DNA of 37,228 nt from Candidatus Melainabacteria bacterium (lineage in GTDB: Bacteria; Cyanobacteriota; Vampirovibrionia; Obscuribacterales; Obscuribacteraceae), in the NCBI GenBank assembly GCA_003153555.1, contig PLZS01000184.1, positions 1-37,228 of the forward strand. The letters are read 5' to 3'. This document shows, one piece after another, positions 22,119 through 29,827 of this stretch; the stretch's first letter is position 1; each line of letters begins with the position of its first letter. The position numbers were made by a program, and so were the translations under genes. The notes beneath the pieces are model-generated. The model saw only the letters and a list, made by a program, of their open reading frames with translations, was not told the origin of the DNA and searched no databases.

Positions 22119-22382
22119 ATGAAAAAACCAATTTTAATCGCAGCACTTGCCATTATTGGCAGTCAAATTCTCTTCAGCCCAGCAGCTCAGAGTCATGATC
22201 ATGATAACTGGAACAGAAATATGGTCCCATACGGATATGGTTACAACAATGCCTACTACAATAACGAATACAACAATCACGGTTCATTCGTTAGGCATAG
22301 ACGTCATGAAAGACGTGAAGCGATCAGACACGAACGCCGCGCAATGAGACACTGGGACCACAATCTTAATCGCTGGTTTTAA
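22119..22382 (+). CDS. Small secreted His/Asn/Tyr/Arg-rich protein
   Basis: 87 aa, with a textbook TAGGAGG ribosome site 5-6 nt before ATG. The signal peptide runs KKPILIAALAIIGSQILFSP with likely cleavage after AQS. The mature part (about 60 aa) is unusual: HDHDNW, a Tyr/Asn-rich stretch (YGYGYNNAYYNNEYNNHG), then alternating Arg/His/Glu (RHRRHERREAIRHERRAMRH). Such composition suggests metal binding or an extended cell-surface peptide. No family recognised. A perfect CTACT-TATT-AGTAG hairpin lies in its leader (22085-22098), and a strong terminator follows that overlaps the end of the opposing gene. Confidence 0.75.
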   Translation: MKKPILIAALAIIGSQILFSPAAQSHDHDNWNRNMVPYGYGYNNAYYNNEYNNHGSFVRHRRHERREAIRHERRAMRHWDHNLNRWF

Positions 22383-22449
22383 AGCTATTGGGACCACAGA
22401 ATAGTCGCTGAATAATCGCTAGTTCTAATCCGATCCATTATCGCTATCA

Positions 22450-22475
22450 AGATGGGCTTAGCAGCCCATCTTTTT
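22450..22475 (+). terminator. Rho-independent terminator of the 87-aa gene
   Basis: Perfect 8-bp arms AGATGGGC/GCCCATCT with a 6-base loop and a run of five T. It contains the stop codon of the convergent 237-aa gene (22458-22460), so the two 3' ends share the structure. Confidence 0.85.
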
Positions 22476-23171
22476 AAGCTCTTTGTCCAATCTTTCGATT
22501 TTGGAGAGAATCGCTGATACAACATTCAATTGCAAAAGACCGCGACACTTGGCCAGTTGATCCATCATTTGCTGTTTGCGCTTAACGAGCTTGCTCGCTT
22601 TCACCCACGAACGCTCGGGGTCTGGCTGGCGCCAGGAACCATGTGATGGATAGAGAACGTTTTCTTGTCTGTTCTTGAACTCAAGTTTCGATTTGCGTGT
22701 TGTTTCAGGACGGAAACTCATTCTTGCCGCAACATTGTCCGTGGGCATCGAAAGCATTGTCCGCTCTTTCGGTGCGTCGGCACGCTCAATTGCGCCTTGC
22801 CTTATCCGTCGAGCTGGCCCTTCCTTAAGAGCATGTTCTCGATTCATCCGCATCGTGTCGGAAATTCCCAGCGCAGCGCCCATACCCAACATCATCAGAG
22901 GATTACAAAATGCCAGCGATGCAAGTGCCATCTGATCGCGCTTGCCGAAGCCTACAGCACTGTTGAAATCTGCGTCGGCCGCTTTGGTGCCATTAGGATG
23001 CTGATCCTTATGTATCTTCGCATCTGACTTTTGTAGTTGAGTTTGCAACGCCAGTGAATGCGCTTCATATACTAATGCTGAACTACAGGCGACTTTATCC
23101 GGACTACCGTCGCGAATACTCTTTTCAGAAAAAATGTCTAGGGGTCGCATCTGCTTTAGTGATTCCTTCAA
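22458..23171 (-). CDS. Hypothetical protein (at least 237 aa), start uncertain
   Basis: Unrecognised. Basic, with a hydrophobic patch at about 80-105 (MALASLAFCNPLMMLGMGAA) that could be a membrane segment, and a C-terminal helical region (KRKQQMMDQLAKCRGLLQLN; SKIERLDKELKKMGC). The start is a problem. The first standard codon is a TTG at 23171 without a ribosome site, but the frame stays open upstream to a TAG at 23256-23258, and that extension (DFPIDFYRCKVNLYEPDEL) looks genuinely coding. Either a CTG near 23234 is used, or the 5' end has been shifted out of frame. Its stop codon lies inside the neighbour's terminator. Confidence 0.6.
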   Translation of the reverse strand: MKESLKQMRPLDIFSEKSIRDGSPDKVACSSALVYEAHSLALQTQLQKSDAKIHKDQHPNGTKAADADFNSAVGFGKRDQMALASLAFCNPLMMLGMGAALGISDTMRMNREHALKEGPARRIRQGAIERADAPKERTMLSMPTDNVAARMSFRPETTRKSKLEFKNRQENVLYPSHGSWRQPDPERSWVKASKLVKRKQQMMDQLAKCRGLLQLNVVSAILSKIERLDKELKKMGC

Positions 23172-23374
23172 TTCATCAGGCTCATATAGATTAACTTTGC
23201 AGCGATAGAAGTCGATGGGGAAATCACCCCTCAGAACGCTAGCAGGATCTGAAGCCTAGTCCTGTGAGCGTTTCAGCGTGCGGTTTCCACCATGGTTAGT
23301 CCCGATTCTGGCAAAGCGCGTTCGAATCACATGTCATACACTTAAGGAAGCGATCGAGCATTGTGGAGGGCTTT

Positions 23375-23818
23375 ATGCAGACACCTAACCCGAACCAGAA
23401 AGAGTGTCCATTCTGCAAGGAAACGATTCTGGCAGGCGCCATCATTTGCCGCCACTGCAAATTTGACACAACCGCTCAGTATGAGCCTTGCAAACAGTGC
23501 GGTGAATTGATCAAAAGCATCGCAACCCTTTGTAGGCATTGTTCATTCCGCAAACCGTCTGATGACCAGGGACTGGGCGTACCTCGCCCCCGCAAAGGAC
23601 CAGAAGACGGATCAAGGTCAATAGCTTTACCTTTGCCTGGTCACGGCAAATCTCCATATGGCGAGGGCGTCCGCGGACAGGTGTTTGAAGTGATTGTCAG
23701 ACAAGGAATGGCCGGTGCACCGTGGCGAGAAATCTGCGCAGGACCGTTGCACGTCAACAACATATCTCCAGACGAAGTCGAAGCGGAAATCAAACGTAGA
23801 CAGGGTTTGCTGCACTAA
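23375..23818 (+). CDS. Double zinc-ribbon protein
   Basis: 147 aa from the ATG at 23375, which has GGAGGG 5 nt upstream (the GTG four codons earlier contains that site). Two zinc ribbons occupy residues about 8-60: ECPFCKETI...ICRHCKFD and PCKQCGELI...LCRHCSFR, each Cys-x-x-Cys pair about 15 residues apart, typical of DZR/zinc-ribbon modules. A Pro/Gly/Arg-rich linker leads to a C-terminal region (about 95-147) with GQVFEVIVRQGMAGAPWREI and SPDEVEAEIKRRQGLL, a small alpha/beta unit. Probably a protein- or nucleic-acid-binding adaptor; specific role unknown. Confidence 0.8.
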   Translation: MQTPNPNQKECPFCKETILAGAIICRHCKFDTTAQYEPCKQCGELIKSIATLCRHCSFRKPSDDQGLGVPRPRKGPEDGSRSIALPLPGHGKSPYGEGVRGQVFEVIVRQGMAGAPWREICAGPLHVNNISPDEVEAEIKRRQGLLH

Positions 23819-24093
23819 CGCGCTTCAACGATAAGGCACTCTTAAAAAGATATTCCTGATTACTTCAGAATTTATTCCAATCGCATCGCCTGCGCCACCG
23901 CATATAGTGCAAACTAAGCTCTGGAAACATTACGGCGCGACGGTCGTCTTTTGCTGTTGTGCTTACTAAATGGCGCCTGGCAACCGGTTGTCAAAGTTAC
24001 ATTAATGAAAAAATACCTGCATTTGCGTGACGCATTGCACCCGAATCATTCAAAAGGCTTGGTAGGCACCGCAAGAGAACGTAGAATTGAGCA

Positions 24094-24915
24094 ATGACAT
24101 CGACTGTTCCTATATCTGTGCCTAAAAAAGAGTTTCGCGTGAAATTTTTGGATTTCATCGTGCTCCAATTTGCTGTTGGCTGGGAATTGATTGGACAAGT
24201 CATCATCATGCTTTTCCAAACACTCAGATACATCTTCACTGGTCAAGTCGACCTTGAGGAGACTGTCCGACAGGCTTACATGATCGGAGTTAAATCCTTC
24301 ATAGTAGTTGCCATAACGGCTCTGTTCACAGGGTTTGCAATGTCGCTGCAAATCGCCAGAGAGCTAGTCTTGTTTGGTGCAGACACGGCTATTGGTGGCG
24401 TTGTGTCACTGGCGTTAGTGCGCGAAATTGGACCAATTGTGTCTGGTGTAATTGTCGCTGGGCGCGTCGGCAGCTCGATTGCTGCTGAACTCACCACAAT
24501 GATGATTACCGAGCAAATTGATGCCTTGAAAGTAATGCGCATCGACCCGGTTCAGTTTCTGGTCGTTCCTCGCTTCGTAGCAGCGTTTTGTATGATGCCT
24601 GTGTTGTCAATCTACGCCATGGCGGTTGGCTTGATTGCTGGAATTTGGATTGCTCAAGTCGCGGCAAACGTGCCACCAATCACGTTTCTTGATTCTGTAA
24701 AACAAACTATTCTTGATCGTGATTTTGTCGTTCACTTCACAAAATCATGGATCAACGCCACTATCGTTGTCATGTTTTCATGCGCGGTTGGCTTACACAC
24801 ACGTGGTGGCGCAGAAGACGTGGGCATCGCGACCACCCGCACAATTGTTTGGACTATGACCATGATCTTCGTTTTTAATTACGTCGTCACCTCCTTGACG
24901 TACGCGCCGAGGTAG
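24094..24915 (+). CDS. mlaE: MlaE-family ABC transporter permease
   Basis: Inner-membrane permease of an MCE lipid transporter that moves phospholipids or related lipids between inner membrane and periplasm. 273 aa with about five hydrophobic segments. The MlaE signature is clear: LVREIGPIVSGVIVAGRVGS followed by SIAAELTTMMITEQIDALKVM. Later helices include FVAAFCMMPVLSIYAMAVGLIAGIW and a terminal TIVWTMTMIFVFNYVVTSL. No strong ribosome site precedes the ATG. First gene of a four-gene operon (mlaE, mlaF, MCE, gatB), 2 bp before the next start. In cyanobacteria and chloroplasts the corresponding system is the TGD-type lipid importer. Confidence 0.93.
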   Translation: MTSTVPISVPKKEFRVKFLDFIVLQFAVGWELIGQVIIMLFQTLRYIFTGQVDLEETVRQAYMIGVKSFIVVAITALFTGFAMSLQIARELVLFGADTAIGGVVSLALVREIGPIVSGVIVAGRVGSSIAAELTTMMITEQIDALKVMRIDPVQFLVVPRFVAAFCMMPVLSIYAMAVGLIAGIWIAQVAANVPPITFLDSVKQTILDRDFVVHFTKSWINATIVVMFSCAVGLHTRGGAEDVGIATTRTIVWTMTMIFVFNYVVTSLTYAPR

Positions 24916-24917
24916 TC

Positions 24918-25694
24918 ATGGCACAGAACAACAATGAAACCGAGGGGTTCAGAGACGACCAACCGCAATCGAAAGAACGCGGCAAAGCGATGATCAGCGT
25001 GCGCGACTTATACAAATCGTTCGGCAATCAACAAGTGCTTAAGGGTATAAGTTTTGACGTCTACGCAGGCGAAACACTTGGCATCATCGGACCTTCTGGT
25101 TGCGGCAAATCCACAATTTTAAAACTGCTTTGCGGCTTGCTAATTCCTGATTCAGGAAGCGTGACCCTTGGCTCTGATCGCTACGGTCTCGTCTTCCAGG
25201 GCTCTGCTTTACTTAACTCACTTAGTGTAGCGGAGAACCTGCGTCTGCCATTGCGCTTAAGTAAAATGAGCAAAGAGGATGAAAACGCAAAAATAGCTCA
25301 GACCCTTAAGCTTGTCGGGCTGGAAGATTTTAGAAACGCCTTTCCCGGCAATCTTTCTGGTGGTCAACAGAAACGGACTAGCTTTGCCCGAGCCATTGTC
25401 AACGATCCGCAAATTATTTTGTACGACGAACCAACCACGGGACTAGACCCGGTAATGTCGACAGTAATCGAGGACTACATGATCACACTTGAAACGCAGT
25501 TGCATGCAGCATCAATTGTTGTCACGCACCAGTACTCAACCTGGACAAAGACGGCGCACCGAATAATACTGATGCATGCCGGCAAAATTGTCTGGGAAGG
25601 ACGACCGGAAGAGGCCGTAATATCAGAGAATCCATTTATGAAACAGTTCGCCCATGCAACCAGAGAAGGTCCAATGCTGGCAGGAACAGTATGA
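24918..25694 (+). CDS. mlaF: MlaF-family ABC transporter ATPase
   Basis: Cytoplasmic ATPase that powers the MCE lipid transporter. 258 aa. Walker A is GPSGCGKST, Q-loop LVFQGSALL, ABC signature LSGGQQKRTSFARA, Walker B IILYDEPTTGLDP, and the switch His is in VVTHQ. The LSGGQQKR form and GLDPVMS ending are typical of the MlaF subgroup. About 25 extra hydrophilic residues precede the domain. GAGG precedes the ATG by a few nt, immediately after the mlaE stop. Its TGA overlaps a small ORF's ATG (25691). Confidence 0.94.
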   Translation: MAQNNNETEGFRDDQPQSKERGKAMISVRDLYKSFGNQQVLKGISFDVYAGETLGIIGPSGCGKSTILKLLCGLLIPDSGSVTLGSDRYGLVFQGSALLNSLSVAENLRLPLRLSKMSKEDENAKIAQTLKLVGLEDFRNAFPGNLSGGQQKRTSFARAIVNDPQIILYDEPTTGLDPVMSTVIEDYMITLETQLHAASIVVTHQYSTWTKTAHRIILMHAGKIVWEGRPEEAVISENPFMKQFAHATREGPMLAGTV

Positions 25695-25774
25695 ATTCGG
25701 AACTTATAAACAATGCCGTCGACCTATTACTAAGCACTCACGAGACCGAAAGAGCAACACATGGACACCGCTAA
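25691..25774 (+). CDS. Possible leader mini-ORF between mlaF and the MCE gene
   Basis: A 27-codon ORF begins with an ATG that overlaps the mlaF stop (ATGA) and ends 14 bp inside the MCE gene. The peptide is unremarkable. Because the MCE gene has no good ribosome site, ribosomes ending this mini-ORF could re-initiate on it. It may equally be chance. Confidence 0.3.
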   Translation: MNSELINNAVDLLLSTHETERATHGHR

Positions 25775-27074
25775 ACCCAGATTTGACCAATATGTTGGAT
25801 TCTTCACCATCCTAGGACTGTTCCTGCTTCTTTACGGATGGACATGGCTTAAGGGCTTTTCGTTCTTTCATCCGCCGCAACGGTTCACGGTCACATTTCA
25901 CGATATCTCCGGACTCAACACGAACGCACCTGTAAACATTAATGGTGTACGCGTCGGCGTTGTCGAACGTATTGTGCTCAAGAACGGCACTGTGTTCGTT
26001 GGCTTAAAAATAAACAGCGAGGATGCAACTGTATATAAAGGCTCAATTTTTACTATTCAAACTCTTGGATTAGTAGGCGCCAAGTATATGGAAATAATAC
26101 TGCCAGAAGGAACCGATGCTGACAAAGTGGCACTGGCTTCGGACGCTCAAGAAGTGGGACAAGATCCGGTTCGCACTGAATTGATCTTGAACCGAATTGC
26201 CACTAACATCGGCAAAATCGATTTCGACTCTAAAATTGAACGTATTGCCGATGCCGCTGACAGCTTGAATCAGACATCGAAGAAATTCGGTGATGCCGCC
26301 GCTGATACCAAAGCTGCCGCGAAAAATGCAAAGGGATTCTTTGGTAGAGGCGAGGAGTCATTGGATTCATTCGACAATTTAGCAAACGATCTGCGCACCA
26401 ACTCCAAAACTTCTTTCCGCCACATTGATGCTCTAGCTGATGATTGGCGGATGACGTCGCGCAAGGTCAATCGACTCTTGGACAATCCTGCCTTGTCGTC
26501 GGATCTGAAAGAGACTGCCAACAAAGCAAAAGAGACGTCCGTCAACATTCAAGCGGCCATTCACGAACTGACCAACGTAGTCGGCGATAAAGGCACTCGT
26601 GATGACGTTATCACGATGCTTAACAAACTGAATGCATCCACCGATAACATCAAAGTTGCGGTTGAACGAGTCGGCAAACTTTCTGATGACCAGGGCGTTC
26701 GCAGTGATGTGAAACAGATTCTCTCCGACGCCAAAGAGTCCATGAACAATCTGAATAAAGTTCTGAGCAATAAAGACTTGAAGGACAACTTGATGGGCAC
26801 GTCTGAAAAGGTTCGCACCGCAGCTACTCACATCAACTTCGCGGCCTTGCAGATGAGCCAGGTTTTGGACAAGCGAGCTCCACTATTTCACATGATGGTT
26901 GGCAGACCTGGTCATATCGAGACGGTTAATCAGGGTCTTGAAGTTCAAAAAGAAAACGATTCAAAAGCAAAAACTCTGATCAAGGAAGCACCAGCTGATC
27001 CTACTAAACAAGCCCCTCCGCCTGCCGCAATTCCTGGTGGCGATGTAAATCCAGACAAGGAACAAACCAAATGA
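25761..27074 (+). CDS. MCE-domain (MlaD-like) substrate-binding protein
   Basis: 437 aa. An N-terminal membrane anchor (about 12-35, FFTILGLFLLLYGWTWLKGF) is followed by an MCE domain at about 38-118: FTVTFHDISGLNTNAPVNIN, GVRVGVVERI, and LVGAKYMEIILP at its end. From about 150 to 375 it is a long helical region with repeated Asn/Asp/Lys/Ala heptad-like segments (DAADSLNQTSKKFGDAAADT), likely a coiled coil forming a periplasmic tunnel. The tail is Pro/Ala-rich (APPPAAIPGGDVNPD). This places the lipid-binding hexamer on the periplasmic face of MlaE. Its stop overlaps the gatB start (ATGA), so the two are translationally coupled. Confidence 0.92.
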   Translation: MDTAKPRFDQYVGFFTILGLFLLLYGWTWLKGFSFFHPPQRFTVTFHDISGLNTNAPVNINGVRVGVVERIVLKNGTVFVGLKINSEDATVYKGSIFTIQTLGLVGAKYMEIILPEGTDADKVALASDAQEVGQDPVRTELILNRIATNIGKIDFDSKIERIADAADSLNQTSKKFGDAAADTKAAAKNAKGFFGRGEESLDSFDNLANDLRTNSKTSFRHIDALADDWRMTSRKVNRLLDNPALSSDLKETANKAKETSVNIQAAIHELTNVVGDKGTRDDVITMLNKLNASTDNIKVAVERVGKLSDDQGVRSDVKQILSDAKESMNNLNKVLSNKDLKDNLMGTSEKVRTAATHINFAALQMSQVLDKRAPLFHMMVGRPGHIETVNQGLEVQKENDSKAKTLIKEAPADPTKQAPPPAAIPGGDVNPDKEQTK

Positions 27075-28516
27075 AGTACGAGCCAGTAATCGGTCTTGAA
27101 GTGCACGCGCAACTGAAGACCAATACCAAATTGTTTTGCGGATGCCCAGCCGACTTTGGTGGCGCCCCTAACGATCATGTCTGCGCAGTCTGCCTCGGGA
27201 TGCCTGGGGTGCTACCAGTACTGAACAAACGTGCTCTGGAATTCGGGATCAAAGCGGGACTGGCACTGAATTGTGAAATCGCTGAAGACAGCCGCTTCGA
27301 TCGCAAGAATTACTTCTATCCCGACTTGCCTAAGGGCTATCAGATCTCTCAACTAGATCGTCCCATTTGCCAGCACGGCCACTTGATCATAAACGGCAAG
27401 AAAATACGCATTAACCGTGCTCATTTGGAAGAGGATGCGGGCAAGTTGGTCCACGCTGGAGCCGCAGGTTTACATGGTTCCAGCCATAGCAATGCGGATT
27501 TCAATCGGTCCGGAGTACCACTGCTCGAAATAGTCTCGGAACCGGATATCAGAAGCCCTGAAGAAGCACGCGATTATCTCACCGAACTGAGAAACATCCT
27601 GCGCTATATCGGTGTTTGTGATGGCAATCTTGAAGAAGGAAGTTTCCGTTGCGATGCCAACGTCTCCATCCGCCCTGTCGGCGAGGAGAAGTTTGGCACT
27701 CGCGCCGAAATCAAGAACATGAACAGCTTCAGATCGGTCCAGAGAGCGATCCAATCAGAAATCGAGAGACAAACCAAATTGCTGGAAAGCGGGCAACGCG
27801 TAGTGCAAGAAACGCGGCTCTGGAACGAGGCTGACGGTACCACCCATACGATGCGCTCGAAAGAGGATTCGCACGATTATCGCTATTTTCCGGAACCGGA
27901 TTTGGTACCACTTGCTATCGCAAGGAATTGGGTGGCTGAGATCAAAGCAACATTGCCTGAACTCCCTGAAGAGAGACGTCAACGGTATGTGACAAAGCAT
28001 GGTTTGCTACAAGATCAAGCGGACATACTTGCTGAATCGCAAGTGATGGCAGACTTTTACGATCGAGTCTTGACGCTTGGCGCCGATGCCAGCAAAGCAG
28101 CCGTGTATCTCATTAATGACACGACTGGCTATTTGAAGGACACGAAGAAAGAGTTCGCAGATTTGGCAATCACTCCAGAGAATTTGCGCGATTTAATTGC
28201 TGCGGTGACGAATGGCACAATTACCTCCAACGTGGTTAAACAACTACTTCCTGAGCTCTTGGCCTCGTCCGGCGATGTAAACCAGATGATTAAAGACAAA
28301 GGTCTCGGTCAAATCAGTGACGAGTCCGGCTTGCGCACGATAGTGCAGGAAGTGCTGGATAGCTCGCCAACACAGCTGGAAGATTACAAAAAGAAACCCG
28401 ACAAAGTGCGTCAATATTTTCTCGGGGCAGTGATGAAAGCCACCAAGGGCAAAGCCAATCCGCAGATGATCAACAAACTACTCGATGAGATGTTACCGAC
28501 CGTGCCAATAGAATAG
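27071..28516 (+). CDS. gatB: Asp-tRNA(Asn)/Glu-tRNA(Gln) amidotransferase subunit B
   Basis: Kinase and tRNA-binding subunit of GatCAB, which converts misacylated Glu-tRNA(Gln) (and Asp-tRNA(Asn)) to the correct amide forms. 481 aa, normal length. The N-terminus has the family pattern YEPVIGLEVHAQLKTNTKLF, then Cys pairs (CGC; CAVC) that bind zinc. RKNYFYPDLPKGYQISQ and EEDAGKLVH belong to the cradle active site, and RCDANVSIRP and EIKNMNSFRSVQRAI follow. The C-terminal YqeY-like helical domain ends with GAVMKATKGKANPQMINKLL. gatA and gatC are not in the window, so the subunits are scattered, as in many cyanobacteria. Coupling to an MCE operon (4-bp overlap) is unexpected and suggests shared expression. 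Confidence 0.97.
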   Translation: MKYEPVIGLEVHAQLKTNTKLFCGCPADFGGAPNDHVCAVCLGMPGVLPVLNKRALEFGIKAGLALNCEIAEDSRFDRKNYFYPDLPKGYQISQLDRPICQHGHLIINGKKIRINRAHLEEDAGKLVHAGAAGLHGSSHSNADFNRSGVPLLEIVSEPDIRSPEEARDYLTELRNILRYIGVCDGNLEEGSFRCDANVSIRPVGEEKFGTRAEIKNMNSFRSVQRAIQSEIERQTKLLESGQRVVQETRLWNEADGTTHTMRSKEDSHDYRYFPEPDLVPLAIARNWVAEIKATLPELPEERRQRYVTKHGLLQDQADILAESQVMADFYDRVLTLGADASKAAVYLINDTTGYLKDTKKEFADLAITPENLRDLIAAVTNGTITSNVVKQLLPELLASSGDVNQMIKDKGLGQISDESGLRTIVQEVLDSSPTQLEDYKKKPDKVRQYFLGAVMKATKGKANPQMINKLLDEMLPTVPIE

Positions 28517-28558
28517 TTTTTTTGATCCGATCGAAATTTTCTGATCCGAATCCAGTTG

Positions 28559-28939
28559 TCACAGCACCCAAACCGTCTCTCCGTATGCGCCCAGCGTTTT
28601 ATCGTGGGTAACCAGAATGGCAGGTTCAGCTTTGCTCTGGGCAACTAGCATGCGGTCGAAAGGATCCCTATGGATCTGCGGAAGTGAAGCAAGCTGTTCG
28701 CAATGATCAAAAGTGATGGGCAATTGCTCGAAATCGCCCTCAATGATCGATTTCCGGAGCTCTGACTGAGAAATGCTAATTCTGCCAAGACCCTCCTTGA
28801 CCGCGATCTCCCAAAGAGAGACCGCACTAACAAGCACCTCGTTTTTCGTATTCTCGATCAATTCCTTGGCACGAGCCGGCAGTTTTCGATCATTCGTCAT
28901 GCACCAAATCAAAACATGAGTATCCAGCAGAAGCTTCAT
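28559..28939 (-). CDS. vapC: PIN-domain toxin (VapC-like)
   Basis: 126-aa ribonuclease-type toxin. The acidic quartet is visible: D6 (KLLLDTHVLIW), E44 (SAVSLWEIAVKEGLG), D95 (HRDPFDRMLVAQ) and D113 (LVTHDKTL). The HRDPFDRMLVAQ block marks the VapC subgroup usually paired with a Phd-like antitoxin, as here. Its ATG overlaps the antitoxin stop by 4 bp, so translation is coupled. RNA target unknown. The pair is convergent with gatB. Confidence 0.92.
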   Translation of the reverse strand: MKLLLDTHVLIWCMTNDRKLPARAKELIENTKNEVLVSAVSLWEIAVKEGLGRISISQSELRKSIIEGDFEQLPITFDHCEQLASLPQIHRDPFDRMLVAQSKAEPAILVTHDKTLGAYGETVWVL

Positions 28940-29172
28940 TCTCCCTCAAACTCCTCAATCACAGACATCGGCAAAGGCGCATCGAAGTCTTCGCCAACCT
29001 GTATTTTTCCCTTCATCAGTCCGAGCCTGCGCTTCGTGTTTTTTTGAGAGAACTGAACCAGTCGAGCAACTGGCTTACCAGCTTTGCTGATTACGATTTC
29101 TTCGCCTTGGATAACGCGCTCGATTAAGCGGGATAGATTTGTCTTTGCCTCGTGAATATTCACTTTTTCCAC
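28936..29172 (-). CDS. Phd/YefM-type antitoxin
   Basis: 78 aa from the GTG at 29172, chosen because GGAGGG lies 7 nt upstream; the ATG at 29178 would leave almost no spacing. The Phd/YefM DNA-binding fold reads VNIHEAKTNLSRLIERVIQG followed by EEIVISKAGKPVARLV. The C-terminal 35 residues (GLMKGKIQVGEDFDAPLPMS, then an acidic end) would wrap the VapC-like toxin. It probably represses its own operon through the direct repeats just upstream. Confidence 0.9.
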   Translation of the reverse strand: MEKVNIHEAKTNLSRLIERVIQGEEIVISKAGKPVARLVQFSQKNTKRRLGLMKGKIQVGEDFDAPLPMSVIEEFEGE

Positions 29173-29202
29173 AAACATTCCCTCCATGTACAAACAAAAT
29201 AT

Positions 29203-29229
29203 GACTTAGCTAGACTTAGTCCAATTATA
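29203..29229 (-). promoter_or_regulatory. Promoter and probable operator of the toxin-antitoxin operon
   Basis: Two GACTTAG direct repeats (29203-29209 and 29213-29219) are spaced exactly one helical turn apart. Next to them a perfect TATAAT lies on the minus strand (29224-29229). Antitoxin binding here would block transcription starting just downstream of the box. Confidence 0.6.
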
Positions 29230-29296
29230 GCGACAAAAGACATCTTTGCCTTAACTCGACAATAAATTCTCGCATCAAAACTGAGTCTGACACACT

Positions 29297-29321
29297 GTTA
29301 TACTGTATGAAATAGTATAAC
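29297..29321. repeat. Post-terminator palindrome, copy 3
   Basis: Perfect 8-bp arms GTTATACT/AGTATAAC with a 9-base loop, 7-10 nt beyond the T-tract of the terminator for the 134-aa gene. Related to 2275-2293 and 5561-5574. Confidence 0.6.
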
Positions 29322-29328
29322 ACTTAGC

Positions 29329-29374
29329 AAAAAATGTGGATTGGATGGGCAGTGTGCAAGCACACCACCCATCC
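29329..29374 (-). terminator. Rho-independent terminator of the beta-amylase operon
   Basis: Arms GGATGGG/CCCATCC with an inner GTGTG/CACAC stem. On the minus strand the stem is followed, after a short spacer, by six T. It starts 13 bp beyond the stop of the 134-aa gene. Confidence 0.8.
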
Positions 29375-29386
29375 CCACATCAGTTG

Positions 29387-29791
29387 CTACTGAACAGTCG
29401 AAACCCGCAGCTCACCTGCCGGCAGGCAGATGGTGCGCGAATGCGAACCGGACGGTCCATGACGCTCGACCTGGCTGCGGAAGTCACCGGAGTAGACATT
29501 CTCGCCATCGAGCAGAATCGCTTCGATGACTGGAACGTACTGGTGATCGCCAGGCGAGACTTCGCGCAGGACGCAATCGCCGGCGTGCACCGAGGTCAGG
29601 CGGGACAGGGGCGTGCAGATGGTGCGCTTGTGAGAAGCACTCGGACCGAAGCCTTCCACCTGTCCGTCGAACTTGCCGACGTAGATGGTTTCTCCAGCGA
29701 CGAGGGTGTGCATGTCGCGGAGAACCTCCGAGACGAGCACGTATTGATGATTTCCGGGGCGAACTTCGCGAACGACACATTGGGTATTCAT
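29387..29791 (-). CDS. Hypothetical protein made of two tandem repeats
   Basis: 134 aa, unrecognised. Two units of about 55-60 residues are clearly related: REVRPGNHQYVLVSEVL...GETIYVGKFDGQVEGFGPSA...HKRTIC, and REVSPGDHQYVPVIEAI...GENVYSGDFRSQVERHGPSG...HSRTICLP. Conserved features of each unit are Arg-Glu-Val-x-Pro-Gly-x-His-Gln-Tyr-Val, a Gly-Glu-x-[IV]-Tyr turn, Val-Glu-x-x-Gly-Pro-Ser and a terminal Arg-Thr-Ile-Cys, pointing to a small beta domain. AAGGAG lies 12 nt before ATG. It follows the beta-amylase gene by 36 bp and shares its codon bias, so it is probably co-expressed and may act on the same process (for example carbohydrate binding, unproven). Confidence 0.8.
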   Translation of the reverse strand: MNTQCVVREVRPGNHQYVLVSEVLRDMHTLVAGETIYVGKFDGQVEGFGPSASHKRTICTPLSRLTSVHAGDCVLREVSPGDHQYVPVIEAILLDGENVYSGDFRSQVERHGPSGSHSRTICLPAGELRVSTVQ

Positions 29792-29827
29792 AGTGATTGG
29801 GAGCTCCTTAGCTGAATGTTGTGGGCG

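Noticed and set aside
28514..28525. T-run immediately after the gatB stop as a terminator
   Set aside because: No stable hairpin precedes it; only a TGATCCGA direct repeat follows.
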